From positions 1 through 10,382 of the forward strand of contig JASHUC010000356.1 of the NCBI GenBank assembly GCA_030040235.1: a stretch of DNA of 10,382 bases, given 5' to 3'. Within the stretch, counting starts at the first letter, position 1. Each line of letters begins with the position of its first letter. The stretch is from Gammaproteobacteria bacterium (GTDB taxonomy: Bacteria > Pseudomonadota > Gammaproteobacteria > Steroidobacterales > Steroidobacteraceae). Below the pieces are notes generated by a model. It did not search any database and was not told the DNA's origin. It saw nothing but the letters and a program-made list of their open reading frames with translations. Of this stretch, positions 1 through 7,986 are shown piece after piece. Made by a program: the position numbers and the translations under genes.

Positions 1-743
1 AAGTACGAAGGGCGCAGCCGCATCGCCAGCGCCTGCTCGAAGAATGCTTCGACGAAGCCGTGCAGTATCGCCTTGAGGTTCGCGAAGCTCACATTCTCAT
101 CGACCACCAGCCCTTCGAGCTGGTGGAACATCGGCGAATGCGTCAGATCCGAATCGCATCGATAGACCCGCCCCGGTGCGATGACGGCGAGCGGCGCGCC
201 GCGTGCGAGGAGCGCGCGAATCTGCACCGGAGAGGTATGCGTGCGCAGCAGCCGCCCGTCATCGAAGTAGAAGGTATCGTGCATCGCCCGGGCGGGATGG
301 TTCGGCGGGATGTTGAGCGCCTCGAAATTGTGGAAGTCGTCCTCGACCTCGGGGCCCTCGGCGATGTCGAAGCCGGCGCGGGAGAAGAGCGCCTCGATCC
401 TCAGGCGCGTCTTGGTGACCGGATGCAAGCCGCCGCGCTCCTCGCCGCGTCCGGGCAGGCTCACATCGAGCGGCGCGCTCGCGAGCCGCTTCTCATCCTC
501 CGAGTGCTCGAGCTCGCCGCGGCGCGCTTCGATTGCGGCCTGAAGCCGCTCTTTCGCGCGGTTGATGAGCTGCCCGGCGCCGGGACGCGCCTCGGGGGGT
601 AGCGTGCCGAGCGATTTCAGCCGCTCGGTGAGGGCGCCCTTGCGCCCGAGCCAGCGCACACGCGCCTCCTCGAGCGCGGCGAGATCGGCACTCGAGCCGA
701 TCTCGCGCCGCGCCTGCTCGAGCAGCTGATCGAGGTCACTCAC
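1..743 (-). CDS. pheS: Phenylalanyl-tRNA synthetase alpha subunit, N-terminal part (runs off left edge)
   Basis: This is the alpha chain of the cytoplasmic alpha2-beta2 PheRS, which charges tRNA-Phe. Only 247 codons are visible; the E. coli protein has 327 residues. The N-terminal ~90 residues look like the coiled-coil tRNA-binding arm ([12 protein letters not shown] at 31-42). The class II catalytic core follows, with LPGR at 96-99, GGLHPVT at 104-110, [13 protein letters not shown] at 134-146, and a motif 2 region [21 protein letters not shown] at about 191-211. The frame has no ATG. I chose GTG at 743-741 because the next residues ([10 protein letters not shown]) align with the usual PheS N-terminus (MSHLAELVASA in E. 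coli), and the ATG at 745 reads straight into TGA. The Shine-Dalgarno is poor. It starts 20 nt after the rplT stop, so it is probably co-transcribed and possibly translationally coupled. pheT would be expected beyond the left edge. Confidence 0.96.
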   Translation of the reverse strand, partial: MSDLDQLLEQARREIGSSADLAALEEARVRWLGRKGALTERLKSLGTLPPEARPGAGQLINRAKERLQAAIEARRGELEHSEDEKRLASAPLDVSLPGRGEERGGLHPVTKTRLRIEALFSRAGFDIAEGPEVEDDFHNFEALNIPPNHPARAMHDTFYFDDGRLLRTHTSPVQIRALLARGAPLAVIAPGRVYRCDSDLTHSPMFHQLEGLVVDENVSFANLKAILHGFVEAFFEQALAMRLRPSY

Positions 744-763
744 ATCGGGCGCCGGGCGTGCGC

Positions 764-1126
764 TCAGGCAATGCCGAGCGCCGTCTTGGCCTGCTGCGCA
801 ACCGCGCCGAACGCCGCCTCGTCGTTCACGGCGAGATCCGCGAGCACTTTACGGTCGATGGCGAGACCCGCTTTCTCGAGGCCGTTGATCATGCGGCTGT
901 AGGACAGGCCATGGATGCGCGCCGCGGCGTTGATGCGCGCGATCCACAAGGCGCGAAATTCACGCTTCTTCGCGCGCCGATCGCGATAGGCGTACTGACC
1001 GGCTTTGATGACGGCCTGCTTGGCTGCGCGGTAGACCTTGCGTCGGGCGTTGTAGTAGCCCTTCGCCTTGGTCAGTACCTTCTTGTGACGGCGACCCGCC
1101 ATCACCCCACGTTTGACTCGTGCCAT
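764..1126 (-). CDS. rplT: 50S ribosomal protein L20
   Basis: L20 is a primary 23S rRNA-binding protein needed for early assembly of the large subunit. In E. coli it also represses its own operon by binding the mRNA ahead of rpmI. The 120-residue product has the usual length and a very basic N-terminal arm ([18 protein letters not shown], then [17 protein letters not shown]). The conserved globular part follows, with [27 protein letters not shown] and the C-terminal [12 protein letters not shown] region. The ATG has a good Shine-Dalgarno (GGAGAG at 1132-1137, 5 nt spacing). It lies 74 nt after rpmI. That gap contains a short GC-rich stem (CGCCT-CGTG-AGGCG) but no terminator-like T run, so the two genes are very likely in one transcript. 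Confidence 0.98.
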   Translation of the reverse strand: MARVKRGVMAGRRHKKVLTKAKGYYNARRKVYRAAKQAVIKAGQYAYRDRRAKKREFRALWIARINAAARIHGLSYSRMINGLEKAGLAIDRKVLADLAVNDEAAFGAVAQQAKTALGIA

Positions 1127-1200
1127 GAGAACTCTCCATGAGCGTCGCGCGCCTCACGAGGCGGCGCCGCTCGCAACTGCAATCGGTAATCCGACGACGC

Positions 1201-1404
1201 TTACTTGTGGTTCGGAAGCAGATGCACGAGCCGACCGGCGTCGCTTTCGTGCACGAGACTGCTGCCGCCGGAGCGCAGGTGACGCTTGCGCTTGCGGTCC
1301 TTGTGGCCGAGATTGTGGCGGCGGCCTGACGAGTAGCGCTTGAAGCCCTTCGCCGTCTTGCGAAAACGCTTGGCCGCGCCCCGGTTGGTTTTCAACTTGG
1401 GCAT
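1201..1404 (-). CDS. rpmI: 50S ribosomal protein L35
   Basis: L35 is a small basic protein of the large ribosomal subunit. The product has 67 residues, close to the usual 64-66. It begins with the family hallmark [17 protein letters not shown], followed by a Lys/Arg-rich stretch ([14 protein letters not shown]) and the usual end LVHLLPNHK. An upstream in-frame start (codon at 1452-1450) would add 16 residues that do not belong to the family. The ATG at 1404-1402 is preferred because it gives the conserved N-terminus and has a strong Shine-Dalgarno (AAGGAG at 1410-1415, 5 nt spacing). It lies between infC and rplT, the conserved bacterial order. The 94-nt leader is structured and may be the site of L20 control. 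Confidence 0.97.
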   Translation of the reverse strand: MPKLKTNRGAAKRFRKTAKGFKRYSSGRRHNLGHKDRKRKRHLRSGGSSLVHESDAGRLVHLLPNHK

Positions 1405-1498
1405 GTCAACTCCTTCCGTTTGTGTAGCCCCGGTCGCCAGGCGCTTGCGCACCCGCTACGGGCGAACGATTCAAAGTCGCTTCAGCGGCTTGAAACCG
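1405..1498 (-). promoter_or_regulatory. Structured infC-rpmI intergenic leader, candidate L20 translational operator
   Basis: This 94-nt gap is long for an otherwise tight cluster. Reading the minus strand from the infC stop, I see three stems in a row. The first is AAGCCGC-TGAA-GCGACTT (1474-1491, one C/A mismatch), the second CGCCCG-TAG-CGGGTG (1450-1464, one G-U pair), and the third a short GCG-CAAG-CGC (1441-1450). The rpmI Shine-Dalgarno follows. E. coli and Bacillus are known to control rpmI-rplT through an L20-binding mRNA structure upstream of rpmI, so the location fits. I did not establish a pseudoknot or a 23S-like L20 site, so the regulatory role is an inference. No U-tract follows the first stem, which argues against a rho-independent terminator. 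Confidence 0.35.
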
Positions 1499-2020
1499 TT
1501 ACTTCTTCTTGGGTGCAAATACCATCACCATCTGACGCCCCTCCATCAGCGGGTTCTGCTCGACGATCCCAAAGGCCGAGAGATCCGTCGAGACCCGCGC
1601 GAGGAGTTTGCGCCCGATGTCCTGGTGCACCATCTCGCGGCCACGGAACCTCATGGTCACCTTGGCCTTGTCTCCTTCAGTCAGGAAGCGGACCAGATTT
1701 CTCAGCTTGACCTGATAGTCCGCCTCCTCCGTTCCAGGCCGGAACTTCACTTCCTTGACCTGTATCTGCTTTTGCTTGCGCTTGGCCGAATGAGCCTTTT
1801 TGTTCTGCTCGAAGAGGAACTTGCCGTAGTCCATGATTCGCACGACCGGCGGTTCGGCCGTGGGCGAGACTTCAACGAGATCCAATTCGGCGGCCGAAGC
1901 CATCTGCAGCGCATCGAACCGGGTCATGACCCCAGCCTGCGCCCCGTCCGGCCCAATCACCCGCAGCTGGGGCGAGGTGATTTCCTCATTGCGCCGGACA
2001 CGCTTTGTTGCTATGGCGAT
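1499..2020 (-). CDS. infC: Translation initiation factor IF-3 (ATC start)
   Basis: IF3 binds the 30S subunit, keeps it apart from 50S and proofreads the start codon and initiator tRNA. Starting at ATC (2020-2018) gives 173 residues (E. coli 180). The N-domain contains RRNEEI at 9-14 and GPDGAQAGV at 23-31, then DLVEVSP and [16 protein letters not shown] basic linker ([22 protein letters not shown]) leads to the C-domain, with [11 protein letters not shown] and the end [10 protein letters not shown]. No ATG or TTG lies in frame upstream of the conserved start. The first ordinary start (GTG at 1960) would delete the conserved N-terminal 20 residues. The in-frame thrS stop TAA at 2026-2024 limits the upstream end, and a strong GGAGG lies 8 nt before the ATC. 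Known biology supports this: infC uses rare AUU/AUC-type starts so that IF3 limits its own synthesis. It starts 3 nt after thrS. Confidence 0.95.
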   Translation of the reverse strand: MAIATKRVRRNEEITSPQLRVIGPDGAQAGVMTRFDALQMASAAELDLVEVSPTAEPPVVRIMDYGKFLFEQNKKAHSAKRKQKQIQVKEVKFRPGTEEADYQVKLRNLVRFLTEGDKAKVTMRFRGREMVHQDIGRKLLARVSTDLSAFGIVEQNPLMEGRQMVMVFAPKKK

Positions 2021-2033
2021 GCGTTAATCCTCC
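2018..2033 (-). promoter_or_regulatory. infC ribosome binding site with non-canonical ATC start codon
   Basis: A perfect GGAGG (2029-2033) lies inside the last thrS codons (TTG GAG GAT TAA). It is followed by 8 nt and then ATC (2020-2018) in the IF3 frame. The next rare-start candidate, ATA at 2014-2012, is 14 nt from the GGAGG and is less likely. ATT at the 3' edge of the Shine-Dalgarno is out of frame. The combination of a strong ribosome site and a start codon that IF3 rejects is the expected arrangement for infC autoregulation. ATC rather than ATA is an inference from spacing. Confidence 0.85.
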
Positions 2034-3952
2034 AAAGTTCGGCGCCCGCGGCTCTCGAGCTCGGTCCGGAAGCGCTCTGCGAACGCCTCCAAGGACATCG
2101 TGCCGAGGTCCTTGCCGCTACGGGTGCGCACTGATACTAGATTCGCGGCGACTTCCTTGTCGCCCACGACCAATAAGTACGGGACACGCTGAAGCGTGTG
2201 CTCCCGAATCTTAAAACCGACCTTCTCGTTCCGCAAGTCGGATAAGGCGCGAAACCCCTGTTTTTTAAGCATTTCTGTCACGCGTTCGACGTAATCCACC
2301 TGGGCGGAGGTGATCGTCATGACCGCCATCTGGACGGGTGCGAGCCAGGCGGGCAACCGCCCCGCATGGTGCTCGAGCAGAATGGCGAAGAAACGCTCGA
2401 GAGAGCCGAAGATCGCGCGGTGCAGCATCACGGGCGTGCGCTTCTGGCTGTGCTCGTCGATGTAGTACGCGCCGAGGCGCCCCGGCAGATTGAAGTCCAC
2501 CTGGAGGGTGCCGCACTGCCATTCGCGCCCGATCGCATCCTTCAGGACGAACTCGAGCTTCGGTCCGTAGAAGGCGCCCTCGCCCGGGTTGAGCGCGCAG
2601 TCGATCCCGGCGGCGCGCGAGGCCGTCTTCAGCGCCTCCTCCGCCCGATCCCAGACCTCATCCGATCCGACCCGCTTTGCCGGGCGATCGGCGAACTTGA
2701 TCTGCACCTCGTCGAACCCGAAGTCACGGTAGATCGCCAGTATCAGCTCGGTCACCGCCACGGACTCGGCAGTGATCTGATCCTCGGTCATGAACAGGTG
2801 CGCGTCGTCCTGAGTGAACGCCCGCACGCGCATCAGGCCATGCAGAGCGCCCGAGGGCTCGTAGCGGTGCACCTTGCCGAATTCCGACATCCGGATCGGA
2901 AGGTCCCGATAGCTCGTGAGGCCGTGCTTGAAGATCTGCACGTGCCCGGGACAGTTCATCGGCTTGATGGCATAGACGCGCTCATCCGGGGTCTCGGTGA
3001 GAAACATGTTCTCGCCGAACTTCTCGAGGTGGCCGGACTGCCGCCACAGGCTTGCGTCCATGAGCTCCGGGGAATTCACCTCGACGTATCCGGCGGCACG
3101 CTGTCGCTCGCGCATGTAGCCGATCAGGTTCTGAAACACCGTCCAGCCCTTGGGGTGCCAGAAGACCGCCCCCGGAGCTTCTTCCTGCGTATGAAAGAGG
3201 TCGAGCTCGCGGCCGATCCGGCGGTGGTCGCGCTTTTCGGCCTCCTCGAGCCGGCGTACATACTCATCGAGCTGCTTCTTGTCGGGCCAGGCGGTGCCGT
3301 AAATCCGCTGCAGCATCTCGTTGCGCGAATCGCCCCGCCAGTAGGCGCCGGCGACCTTGGTGAGCTTGAACGCCTTGAGCTTGCCGGTGGACGGCACGTG
3401 CGGTCCGCGGCACAGGTCCACCCAATTGCCCTGGCCGTAGAGACTGATCTCCTCCTGGGCGGGGATGGCGGCGATAATCTGCGCCTTGTAGTGCTCCCCC
3501 AGGCCCTCGAAGAACCGTACCGCCTCATCGCGCGGCATCACCCGGCGCGCGACCTTCTGATCGGCCTCCGCGAGCTCGCGCATCCTGGCCTCGATCGCCG
3601 CGATGTCCTCGGGCGTGAAGGGGCGCTCGTAGGCGAAGTCGTAGTAGAAGCCGTCCTCGATCACAGGCCCGATCGTCACCTGCGCCTGCGGGAAGAGCTC
3701 CTTCACCGCCTGCGCGAGCAGGTGCGCCGTCGAATGGCGGATGATCTCGAGACCTTGCGGATCCTTGTCCGTCACGATCTCGAGCGCAGCGTCCTCGGCG
3801 ATCAGGTGCGAGGTGTCCACGAGCTTGCCGTTCAGGCGCCCGGCGAGGGCCGCCTTGCGAAGACCGGGACCGATGCTCGCCGCGACCTCATCGACCGTCA
3901 CCGGTCGATCGAAGCGGCGCTGGCTGCCGTCAGGCAATGTCACAACAGGCAT
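2024..3952 (-). CDS. thrS: Threonyl-tRNA synthetase
   Basis: This is a cytoplasmic class II synthetase that charges tRNA-Thr and edits mischarged Ser-tRNA. It has 642 residues, the same as E. coli. The domains are TGS (1-61), the editing domain with H73 and H77 ([10 protein letters not shown]) and C181/H185 (DLCRGPH), the catalytic core with zinc ligands C334 (MNCPGH), H385 (QDDAHLF) and H511, motif 2 around [21 protein letters not shown] (361-381), motif 3 around [10 protein letters not shown] (516-525), and a C-terminal anticodon-binding domain. All key residues are present. The start is supported by the match of [18 protein letters not shown] to the E. coli N-terminus, although no Shine-Dalgarno is visible (GGTCTTTCAATCC precedes the ATG). 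The ATG is only 13 nt from the end of tRNA-Val, so there is no room for an E. coli-type tRNA-mimic leader. Its 3' end carries the infC ribosome site. Confidence 0.99.
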   Translation of the reverse strand: MPVVTLPDGSQRRFDRPVTVDEVAASIGPGLRKAALAGRLNGKLVDTSHLIAEDAALEIVTDKDPQGLEIIRHSTAHLLAQAVKELFPQAQVTIGPVIEDGFYYDFAYERPFTPEDIAAIEARMRELAEADQKVARRVMPRDEAVRFFEGLGEHYKAQIIAAIPAQEEISLYGQGNWVDLCRGPHVPSTGKLKAFKLTKVAGAYWRGDSRNEMLQRIYGTAWPDKKQLDEYVRRLEEAEKRDHRRIGRELDLFHTQEEAPGAVFWHPKGWTVFQNLIGYMRERQRAAGYVEVNSPELMDASLWRQSGHLEKFGENMFLTETPDERVYAIKPMNCPGHVQIFKHGLTSYRDLPIRMSEFGKVHRYEPSGALHGLMRVRAFTQDDAHLFMTEDQITAESVAVTELILAIYRDFGFDEVQIKFADRPAKRVGSDEVWDRAEEALKTASRAAGIDCALNPGEGAFYGPKLEFVLKDAIGREWQCGTLQVDFNLPGRLGAYYIDEHSQKRTPVMLHRAIFGSLERFFAILLEHHAGRLPAWLAPVQMAVMTITSAQVDYVERVTEMLKKQGFRALSDLRNEKVGFKIREHTLQRVPYLLVVGDKEVAANLVSVRTRSGKDLGTMSLEAFAERFRTELESRGRRTLED

Positions 3953-3965
3953 GGATTGAAAGACC

Positions 3966-4040
3966 TGGTAGGCGCGAGTGGGATCGAACCACCGACCCCC
4001 ACCATGTCAAGGTGGTGCTCTACCACTGAGCTACGCGCCT
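3966..4040 (-). tRNA. tRNA-Val(GAC)
   Basis: A complete cloverleaf folds on the minus strand. The acceptor stem is AGGCGCG/CGCGCCT, the D stem GCTC/GAGC with loop AGTGGTA, the anticodon stem CCACC/GGTGG with loop TTGACAT, the variable loop GGGTC, and the T arm GGTGG-TTCGATC-CCACT (one G-U pair). Discriminator A and an encoded CCA complete it, 75 nt in all. The anticodon GAC (4006-4008) reads valine codons GUC and GUU. It is followed 13 nt later by thrS and preceded by a sigma-70-like promoter, so tRNA and thrS probably share a primary transcript that tRNA processing would cut. Confidence 0.98.
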
Positions 4041-4060
4041 GTCTCGAACGGGGACGGGGG

Positions 4061-4089
4061 ACGATACCGAAGGGCTACCGGGGAGGCAA
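4061..4089 (-). promoter_or_regulatory. Probable sigma-70 promoter for tRNA-Val and thrS
   Basis: On the minus strand TTGCCT (-35, 4084-4089, 4 of 6 consensus positions) and TATCGT (-10, 4061-4066, 4 of 6) are separated by exactly 17 nt. A G/C-rich stretch (CCCCCGTCCCCG) follows, of the type seen at growth-rate-controlled stable RNA promoters. The predicted start is about 13 nt before the mature tRNA 5' end. It sits in the 59-nt gap after the upstream gene stop (TAG at 4102-4100), where a promoter is expected. No second promoter is evident between the tRNA and thrS. Confidence 0.6.
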
Positions 4090-4099
4090 GCCGCCGCCG

Positions 4100-5884
4100 C
4101 TACACCCGGACCCGGGGCACGAAAACAGTTGGGCGTGGTGTGCCTTCGGGCGCCCCCGAGCCCGAAGGCGCCTCCCCGGAGTTGAGCGCTTCGATGTCCT
4201 CGACGGCCCCGTGGAGCGTGGCGGTGGCGCGCGCCGCTCCGGCGCTCGCCAGGCGCTGCCACGAGCGCTCCAGAGCGGCCTCCGCGTGCCACAGAGCGAC
4301 CACGATCGGGGTGCGCGCAAAGCGCGCCCGAGCCCGCCGGCAGAGGTGGCGCGCGTGGGCGGCCGCATCGCCCGGCAGCGCCGAGATGAGGATCGCCGCC
4401 GGAGCCTCCTCGATGCTCTGGAGCTGCGCACGTGAGGTGATGTGCGCGCGGAACCCGCGCTCGCTGAGGACGATCGCCGCGAGCCGCGCGGCGATCTCAT
4501 CCGCCCGGTCCTCTGCCGGCAGGCATAACACGACCGGTGAGTGCTCGCTCCCCGAGGTGGGCGTCGCATCGGCGAGCTCCTCGCTCCAGCGCTCGATGTG
4601 CTCGAGGATGTACTGCCGCTTGGCCTCGCGCAGCGCTCCCTGGTCATGATCGCGCTCGATGAGCTGCATCGCGCGCAGGATCACCGAGTCGCACACCTCG
4701 AGCAGGGGATGGCGGCGCAGCTGCGCTTCGAGCAGGTCGTCGGCATCGTCGGGATTGTTCGCCAGCAGACGCTGATAGAGCCGCTCGTGCGGTGCGAGGA
4801 CGGGTTGATCTCCGAGCAACACGTGCAGGAAGGCGAGCTGGGGAATGTACTTGCCCATGACGACCAGGCAGACCGTGAGCGGGATGGCCAGAAACAACCC
4901 CGCCGCGCCCCAGAGCCAGGCCCAGAAGACGGCCGCGACCAGAAGCGCAACCGGTGAGACGCCGGTCCTGCGTGAGTAGAGCCAGGGCTCGAGCACCAGG
5001 TAGCTCAGCAGCTCGACGCCGGCGAAAAGTGCGACGGTGAAGAGCGCCGGCTCCCAGCGATCGAAGACCGCGAAGCACAGCACCAGGGGCATGGCGGCCG
5101 CGACCCAGATCCCCACGTACGGGATGAACCGCAGCACCGTCGTGAGGGCGCCCCAGAGCACCGCGTTCGGCAATCCGATGAAGCTCAGCCCCACCGCGAC
5201 GCACAGGCCCTCCCAGCTGTTGATGAGGGTCTGCATGATGAGGTAGCGGCTCACGCGCCGCGCCGCATCGTCGATGGCCTCGGTTGCGAGTCGCAGATTG
5301 CGCGATCCGAGCAGCCGGATGATCCGGTCGCGCAGGTCCGAGAAGCGCAGCAGCATGAAGATCACGAACACGATGACGACCGCCGTCGTTGCGATCGGAC
5401 CTGCCAGCGGCATGAACACCTGCCGCAAGGCTTTGAGGCTGCCGGGCGGGGGCTCGACGACTTCGACCTGCGGAACGTGATGCACGACCGGCGCACCGCG
5501 ATTCAAATCCCGCGTGAGCTCGGCGACGAAGGTGCTCACCCGACCGACCCCGCCTCGCAAGACGCCATTGACCCGGGAGGCGTTGTGGATGAGCTGAGCA
5601 CGATACTGCGGCAGCTCGCGCGCGAGGTCGCTCAGCTGGGCAAAGACTACATACAGCATGCCCCCCAGGATGGCGAACGCCACGATGACCGTGACGGCGA
5701 CGGCGACCACCCGGTTGATGCCCCAGCGTTCCAGCCGATGCACCAAGGGGGCGAGCAGAAAGGTGAGCAGGACGGCCAGCGCAAGCGGTATGAACACGTC
5801 CTCGGCGAGACGCAGCGCCGCGATCACGGCAATGACCGTCAGCACGACGAAGAAGTTGCGCGATGCTTGGGCCGAGCCGTTCAC
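4100..5884 (-). CDS. AI-2E/PerM family membrane protein with soluble C-terminal domain
   Basis: A 594-residue inner-membrane protein of the AI-2E (PerM/TqsA) family. Members are thought to be exporters or permeases; the substrate here is unknown. Membrane segments can be read at about 11-29, 30-47, 58-81, 160-179, 216-236, 240-275, 279-300 and 309-345. A soluble loop lies at 85-155. Family signatures include LRFIPYVGIWVAA (251-263) and EPWLYSRRTGVSPVALLVAAVFWAWLWG (299-326). Most family members are about 350-380 residues and would end near residue 375. Here ~220 more follow: a helical linker (365-440), then a Rossmann-like region (450-565) with alternating strands (VVLCLPA, AAILISAL, PIVVALW) and helices. 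The start GTG (5884-5882) has GAGG 5 nt upstream and lies 19 nt after uvrB, suggesting co-transcription. The ligand of the C-terminal domain is not known. Confidence 0.9.
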   Translation of the reverse strand: MNGSAQASRNFFVVLTVIAVIAALRLAEDVFIPLALAVLLTFLLAPLVHRLERWGINRVVAVAVTVIVAFAILGGMLYVVFAQLSDLARELPQYRAQLIHNASRVNGVLRGGVGRVSTFVAELTRDLNRGAPVVHHVPQVEVVEPPPGSLKALRQVFMPLAGPIATTAVVIVFVIFMLLRFSDLRDRIIRLLGSRNLRLATEAIDDAARRVSRYLIMQTLINSWEGLCVAVGLSFIGLPNAVLWGALTTVLRFIPYVGIWVAAAMPLVLCFAVFDRWEPALFTVALFAGVELLSYLVLEPWLYSRRTGVSPVALLVAAVFWAWLWGAAGLFLAIPLTVCLVVMGKYIPQLAFLHVLLGDQPVLAPHERLYQRLLANNPDDADDLLEAQLRRHPLLEVCDSVILRAMQLIERDHDQGALREAKRQYILEHIERWSEELADATPTSGSEHSPVVLCLPAEDRADEIAARLAAIVLSERGFRAHITSRAQLQSIEEAPAAILISALPGDAAAHARHLCRRARARFARTPIVVALWHAEAALERSWQRLASAGAARATATLHGAVEDIEALNSGEAPSGSGAPEGTPRPTVFVPRVRV

Positions 5885-5903
5885 AATCGCCTCAGCGGCA
5901 GGT

Positions 5904-7928
5904 TCAGCCCGCGGCGCTCTCGGTGAGCCCCAGCTCGACCTGCTTCAGACGCGAGATCTCATCGCGCAGCCGCGCGGCCTCCTCGAATTCGAGATTGCGC
6001 GCCTTCTGGTACATCTGCGCCTCGAGCCGTTTGATCTGACGGACGAGCACCTCGGGACGCAACGGCTGAACTTTGGCTTCCCGCCCCGGGCGAGCGCCAC
6101 GGCGACGCTCGAGCTGGGCCGCACCCGGCTCGTGGCGTGCTCCTTCCATGATGTCGGCCACGGCCTTTTGAATGCCGCGCGGGGTGATGCCGTGCAGCCG
6201 GTTGTGCTCGAGCTGCTTGTGGCGGCGGCGATTCGTCTCGTCGATCGCACGCTGCATGGAGCCTGTGGTCACATCGGCGTAGAGAATCGCCCGGCCGTTG
6301 ATGTTGCGGGCGGCCCGGCCGATCGTCTGGATGAGGGAGTTGTCGGAGCGCAGAAAGCCCTCCTTGTCGGCATCGAGTACCGCAACGAGCGACACCTCGG
6401 GCATGTCGAGCCCTTCGCGCAGCAAGTTGATCCCCACCAGCACGTCGAAGCGCCCGAGACGCAGGTCGCGCACGATTTCGGTGCGCTCGACCGTATCGAT
6501 GTCGGAGTGCAGGTACCGCACCCGCACGCCGTGCTCGGACAGGTAATCGGTGAGGTCCTCCGCCATGCGCTTGGTGAGTGTCGTGACGAGCACCCGCTCG
6601 TTGCGCGCAACACAGGTGTGGATCTCGGACAGCAGGTCATCGATCTGCGTTCTCACCGGTCGCACCTCGACCGCCGGATCGACCAGCCCCGTCGGCCGCA
6701 CGACCTGCTCGACGATCTGCGCCGAGTGCGACCGCTCGTATTGCGCGGGTGTCGCCGAGACGAAGATCATCTGCGGTGCGAGCTGCTCCCATTCCTCGAA
6801 TTTGAGCGGCCGGTTGTCGAGCGCCGAAGGCAGGCGAAACCCGTACTCGACGAGGGTCTCCTTGCGTGAGCGGTCTCCGCGGTACATGGCACCGAGCTGC
6901 GGAATCGTCTGATGGCTTTCATCGATGACGAGGAGCGCGTTGCGCGGCAGGTAGTCGAAGAGGCAGGGCGGCGGCTCCCCCGGGGCACGCCCGGAGAGGT
7001 AGCGTGAGTAGTTCTCGATCCCCGCGCAGTAACCGACCTCCTTGATCATTTCCATGTCGAACATGGTGCGCTGCTCGAGCCGCTGCGCCTCGAGGAGCTT
7101 TCCCGCCCCACGCAGCTCCGCCAGTCGCACGCGAAGATCCTCCCGGATCTGATCGACGGCGCCGCTCAGCCGCTCCCGCGGCGTCACATAGTGCGTTCCG
7201 GGATACACCGTGAAGCGCGGCACCTTGCGCGAGATGGCTCCGGTCAAGGGGTCGAAGAGCGTGATGGAGTCGATCACCTCGTCGAAGAGCTCCACTCGCA
7301 CCGCCTCGCGCTCCGACTCGGCGGGAAAGATGTCGATGACATCGCCCCTCACCCGATAGGTCCCCTGCGCCAGATCGAGCTCGTTGCGCGTGTACTGCAT
7401 GTCGGCGAGCCGGCGCAGGAGCTTGCGCTGATCCATGCGATCGCCGCGCACGAGGTGCAGCACCATTGCGAGGTAGGCCTGGGGATCCCCGAGTCCGTAG
7501 ATCGCCGAGACGGTGGCGACGATGATCGAGTCCGGCCGCTCGAGCAGCGCCTTGGTCGCCGAGAGCCGCATCTGCTCGATGTGCTCGTTGATCGAGGCGT
7601 CCTTCTCTATGTAGGTATCGGTGGAGGGGACGTAGGCCTCGGGCTGGTAGTAGTCGTAATAAGAGACGAAGTACTCGACGGCGTTGGTCGGGAAAAACGT
7701 GCGGAACTCCCCGTACAGCTGTGCGGCGAGTGTCTTGTTGTGCGCGAGCACCAGCGTTGGGCGCTGCACGCGCTCGATGACCGTTGCCACGGCGAACGTC
7801 TTGCCGCTTCCCGTCACTCCGAGCAGCGTCTGGTGCGCGAGACCACTCTCGAGACCTTCGACCAGCTTGGCAATAGCCTCCGGCTGGTCCCCGGAAGGCG
7901 AGTAGTCCGCCGTGAGTGCGAAGGCCAT
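5904..7928 (-). CDS. uvrB: Excinuclease ABC subunit UvrB
   Basis: UvrB is the damage-verifying helicase-like subunit of nucleotide excision repair. It receives DNA from UvrA and recruits UvrC. The product has 674 residues (E. coli 673). Visible parts are Walker A GVTGSGKT (37-44), the damage-probing beta-hairpin region [18 protein letters not shown] (89-106), the DESH box (336-339), the helicase motif QTIGRAARN (534-542) and a C-terminal UVR domain (about 627-662, [24 protein letters not shown]) that contacts UvrC. The sequence looks intact. The ATG has a clear AAGGGA (7934-7939) 5 nt upstream. The gene is divergent from the aminotransferase across only 58 nt. I see no LexA-type CTGT-N8-ACAG box there, so SOS control of the E. 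coli kind is not evident. Confidence 0.99.
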   Translation of the reverse strand: MAFALTADYSPSGDQPEAIAKLVEGLESGLAHQTLLGVTGSGKTFAVATVIERVQRPTLVLAHNKTLAAQLYGEFRTFFPTNAVEYFVSYYDYYQPEAYVPSTDTYIEKDASINEHIEQMRLSATKALLERPDSIIVATVSAIYGLGDPQAYLAMVLHLVRGDRMDQRKLLRRLADMQYTRNELDLAQGTYRVRGDVIDIFPAESEREAVRVELFDEVIDSITLFDPLTGAISRKVPRFTVYPGTHYVTPRERLSGAVDQIREDLRVRLAELRGAGKLLEAQRLEQRTMFDMEMIKEVGYCAGIENYSRYLSGRAPGEPPPCLFDYLPRNALLVIDESHQTIPQLGAMYRGDRSRKETLVEYGFRLPSALDNRPLKFEEWEQLAPQMIFVSATPAQYERSHSAQIVEQVVRPTGLVDPAVEVRPVRTQIDDLLSEIHTCVARNERVLVTTLTKRMAEDLTDYLSEHGVRVRYLHSDIDTVERTEIVRDLRLGRFDVLVGINLLREGLDMPEVSLVAVLDADKEGFLRSDNSLIQTIGRAARNINGRAILYADVTTGSMQRAIDETNRRRHKQLEHNRLHGITPRGIQKAVADIMEGARHEPGAAQLERRRGARPGREAKVQPLRPEVLVRQIKRLEAQMYQKARNLEFEEAARLRDEISRLKQVELGLTESAAG

Positions 7929-7986
7929 AGCGATCCCTTAATATAGCCGATGTCCATAACCTCGAACGAATAGCCCGAGGACTTAC
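7929..7986. promoter_or_regulatory. Divergent uvrB / aminotransferase control region
   Basis: This 58-nt gap separates two divergent starts and must hold at least the leaders of both genes. It contains the uvrB Shine-Dalgarno (AAGGGA, minus strand), a TA-rich core (7938-7945) and the aminotransferase Shine-Dalgarno GAGG (7977-7980). TATATT on the minus strand (7940-7945) resembles a -10 box. It is too close to the uvrB ribosome site to serve uvrB comfortably, and no matching -35 is clear on either strand. Promoters may overlap the opposite coding regions. No E. coli-type LexA operator was found. Confidence 0.4.

Noticed and set aside
1474..1491. Rho-independent terminator after infC
   Set aside because: The stem is short with a mismatch and has no T run after it; the downstream genes are the conserved operon partners.
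4005..4010. Perfect -35 hexamer TTGACA in the tRNA-Val anticodon arm as a separate thrS promoter
   Set aside because: It is formed by the anticodon loop itself, and the best -10 at a suitable distance (TTCGAT) matches only 3 of 6 positions and is part of the T loop.
2366..4435. Very long open frame on the plus strand opposite thrS
   Set aside because: It is the antisense of thrS, tRNA-Val and the AI-2E gene; its product is rich in Leu, Arg and His with no family match, as expected in high-GC DNA.
7940..7945. TATATT as the uvrB -10 box
   Set aside because: It would place the start of transcription inside the uvrB Shine-Dalgarno, and no -35 is present at a normal distance.
7191..7946. Open frames opposite uvrB (this one and 5658-6869)
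   Set aside because: They are antisense to an intact uvrB and show only mirror-codon composition.
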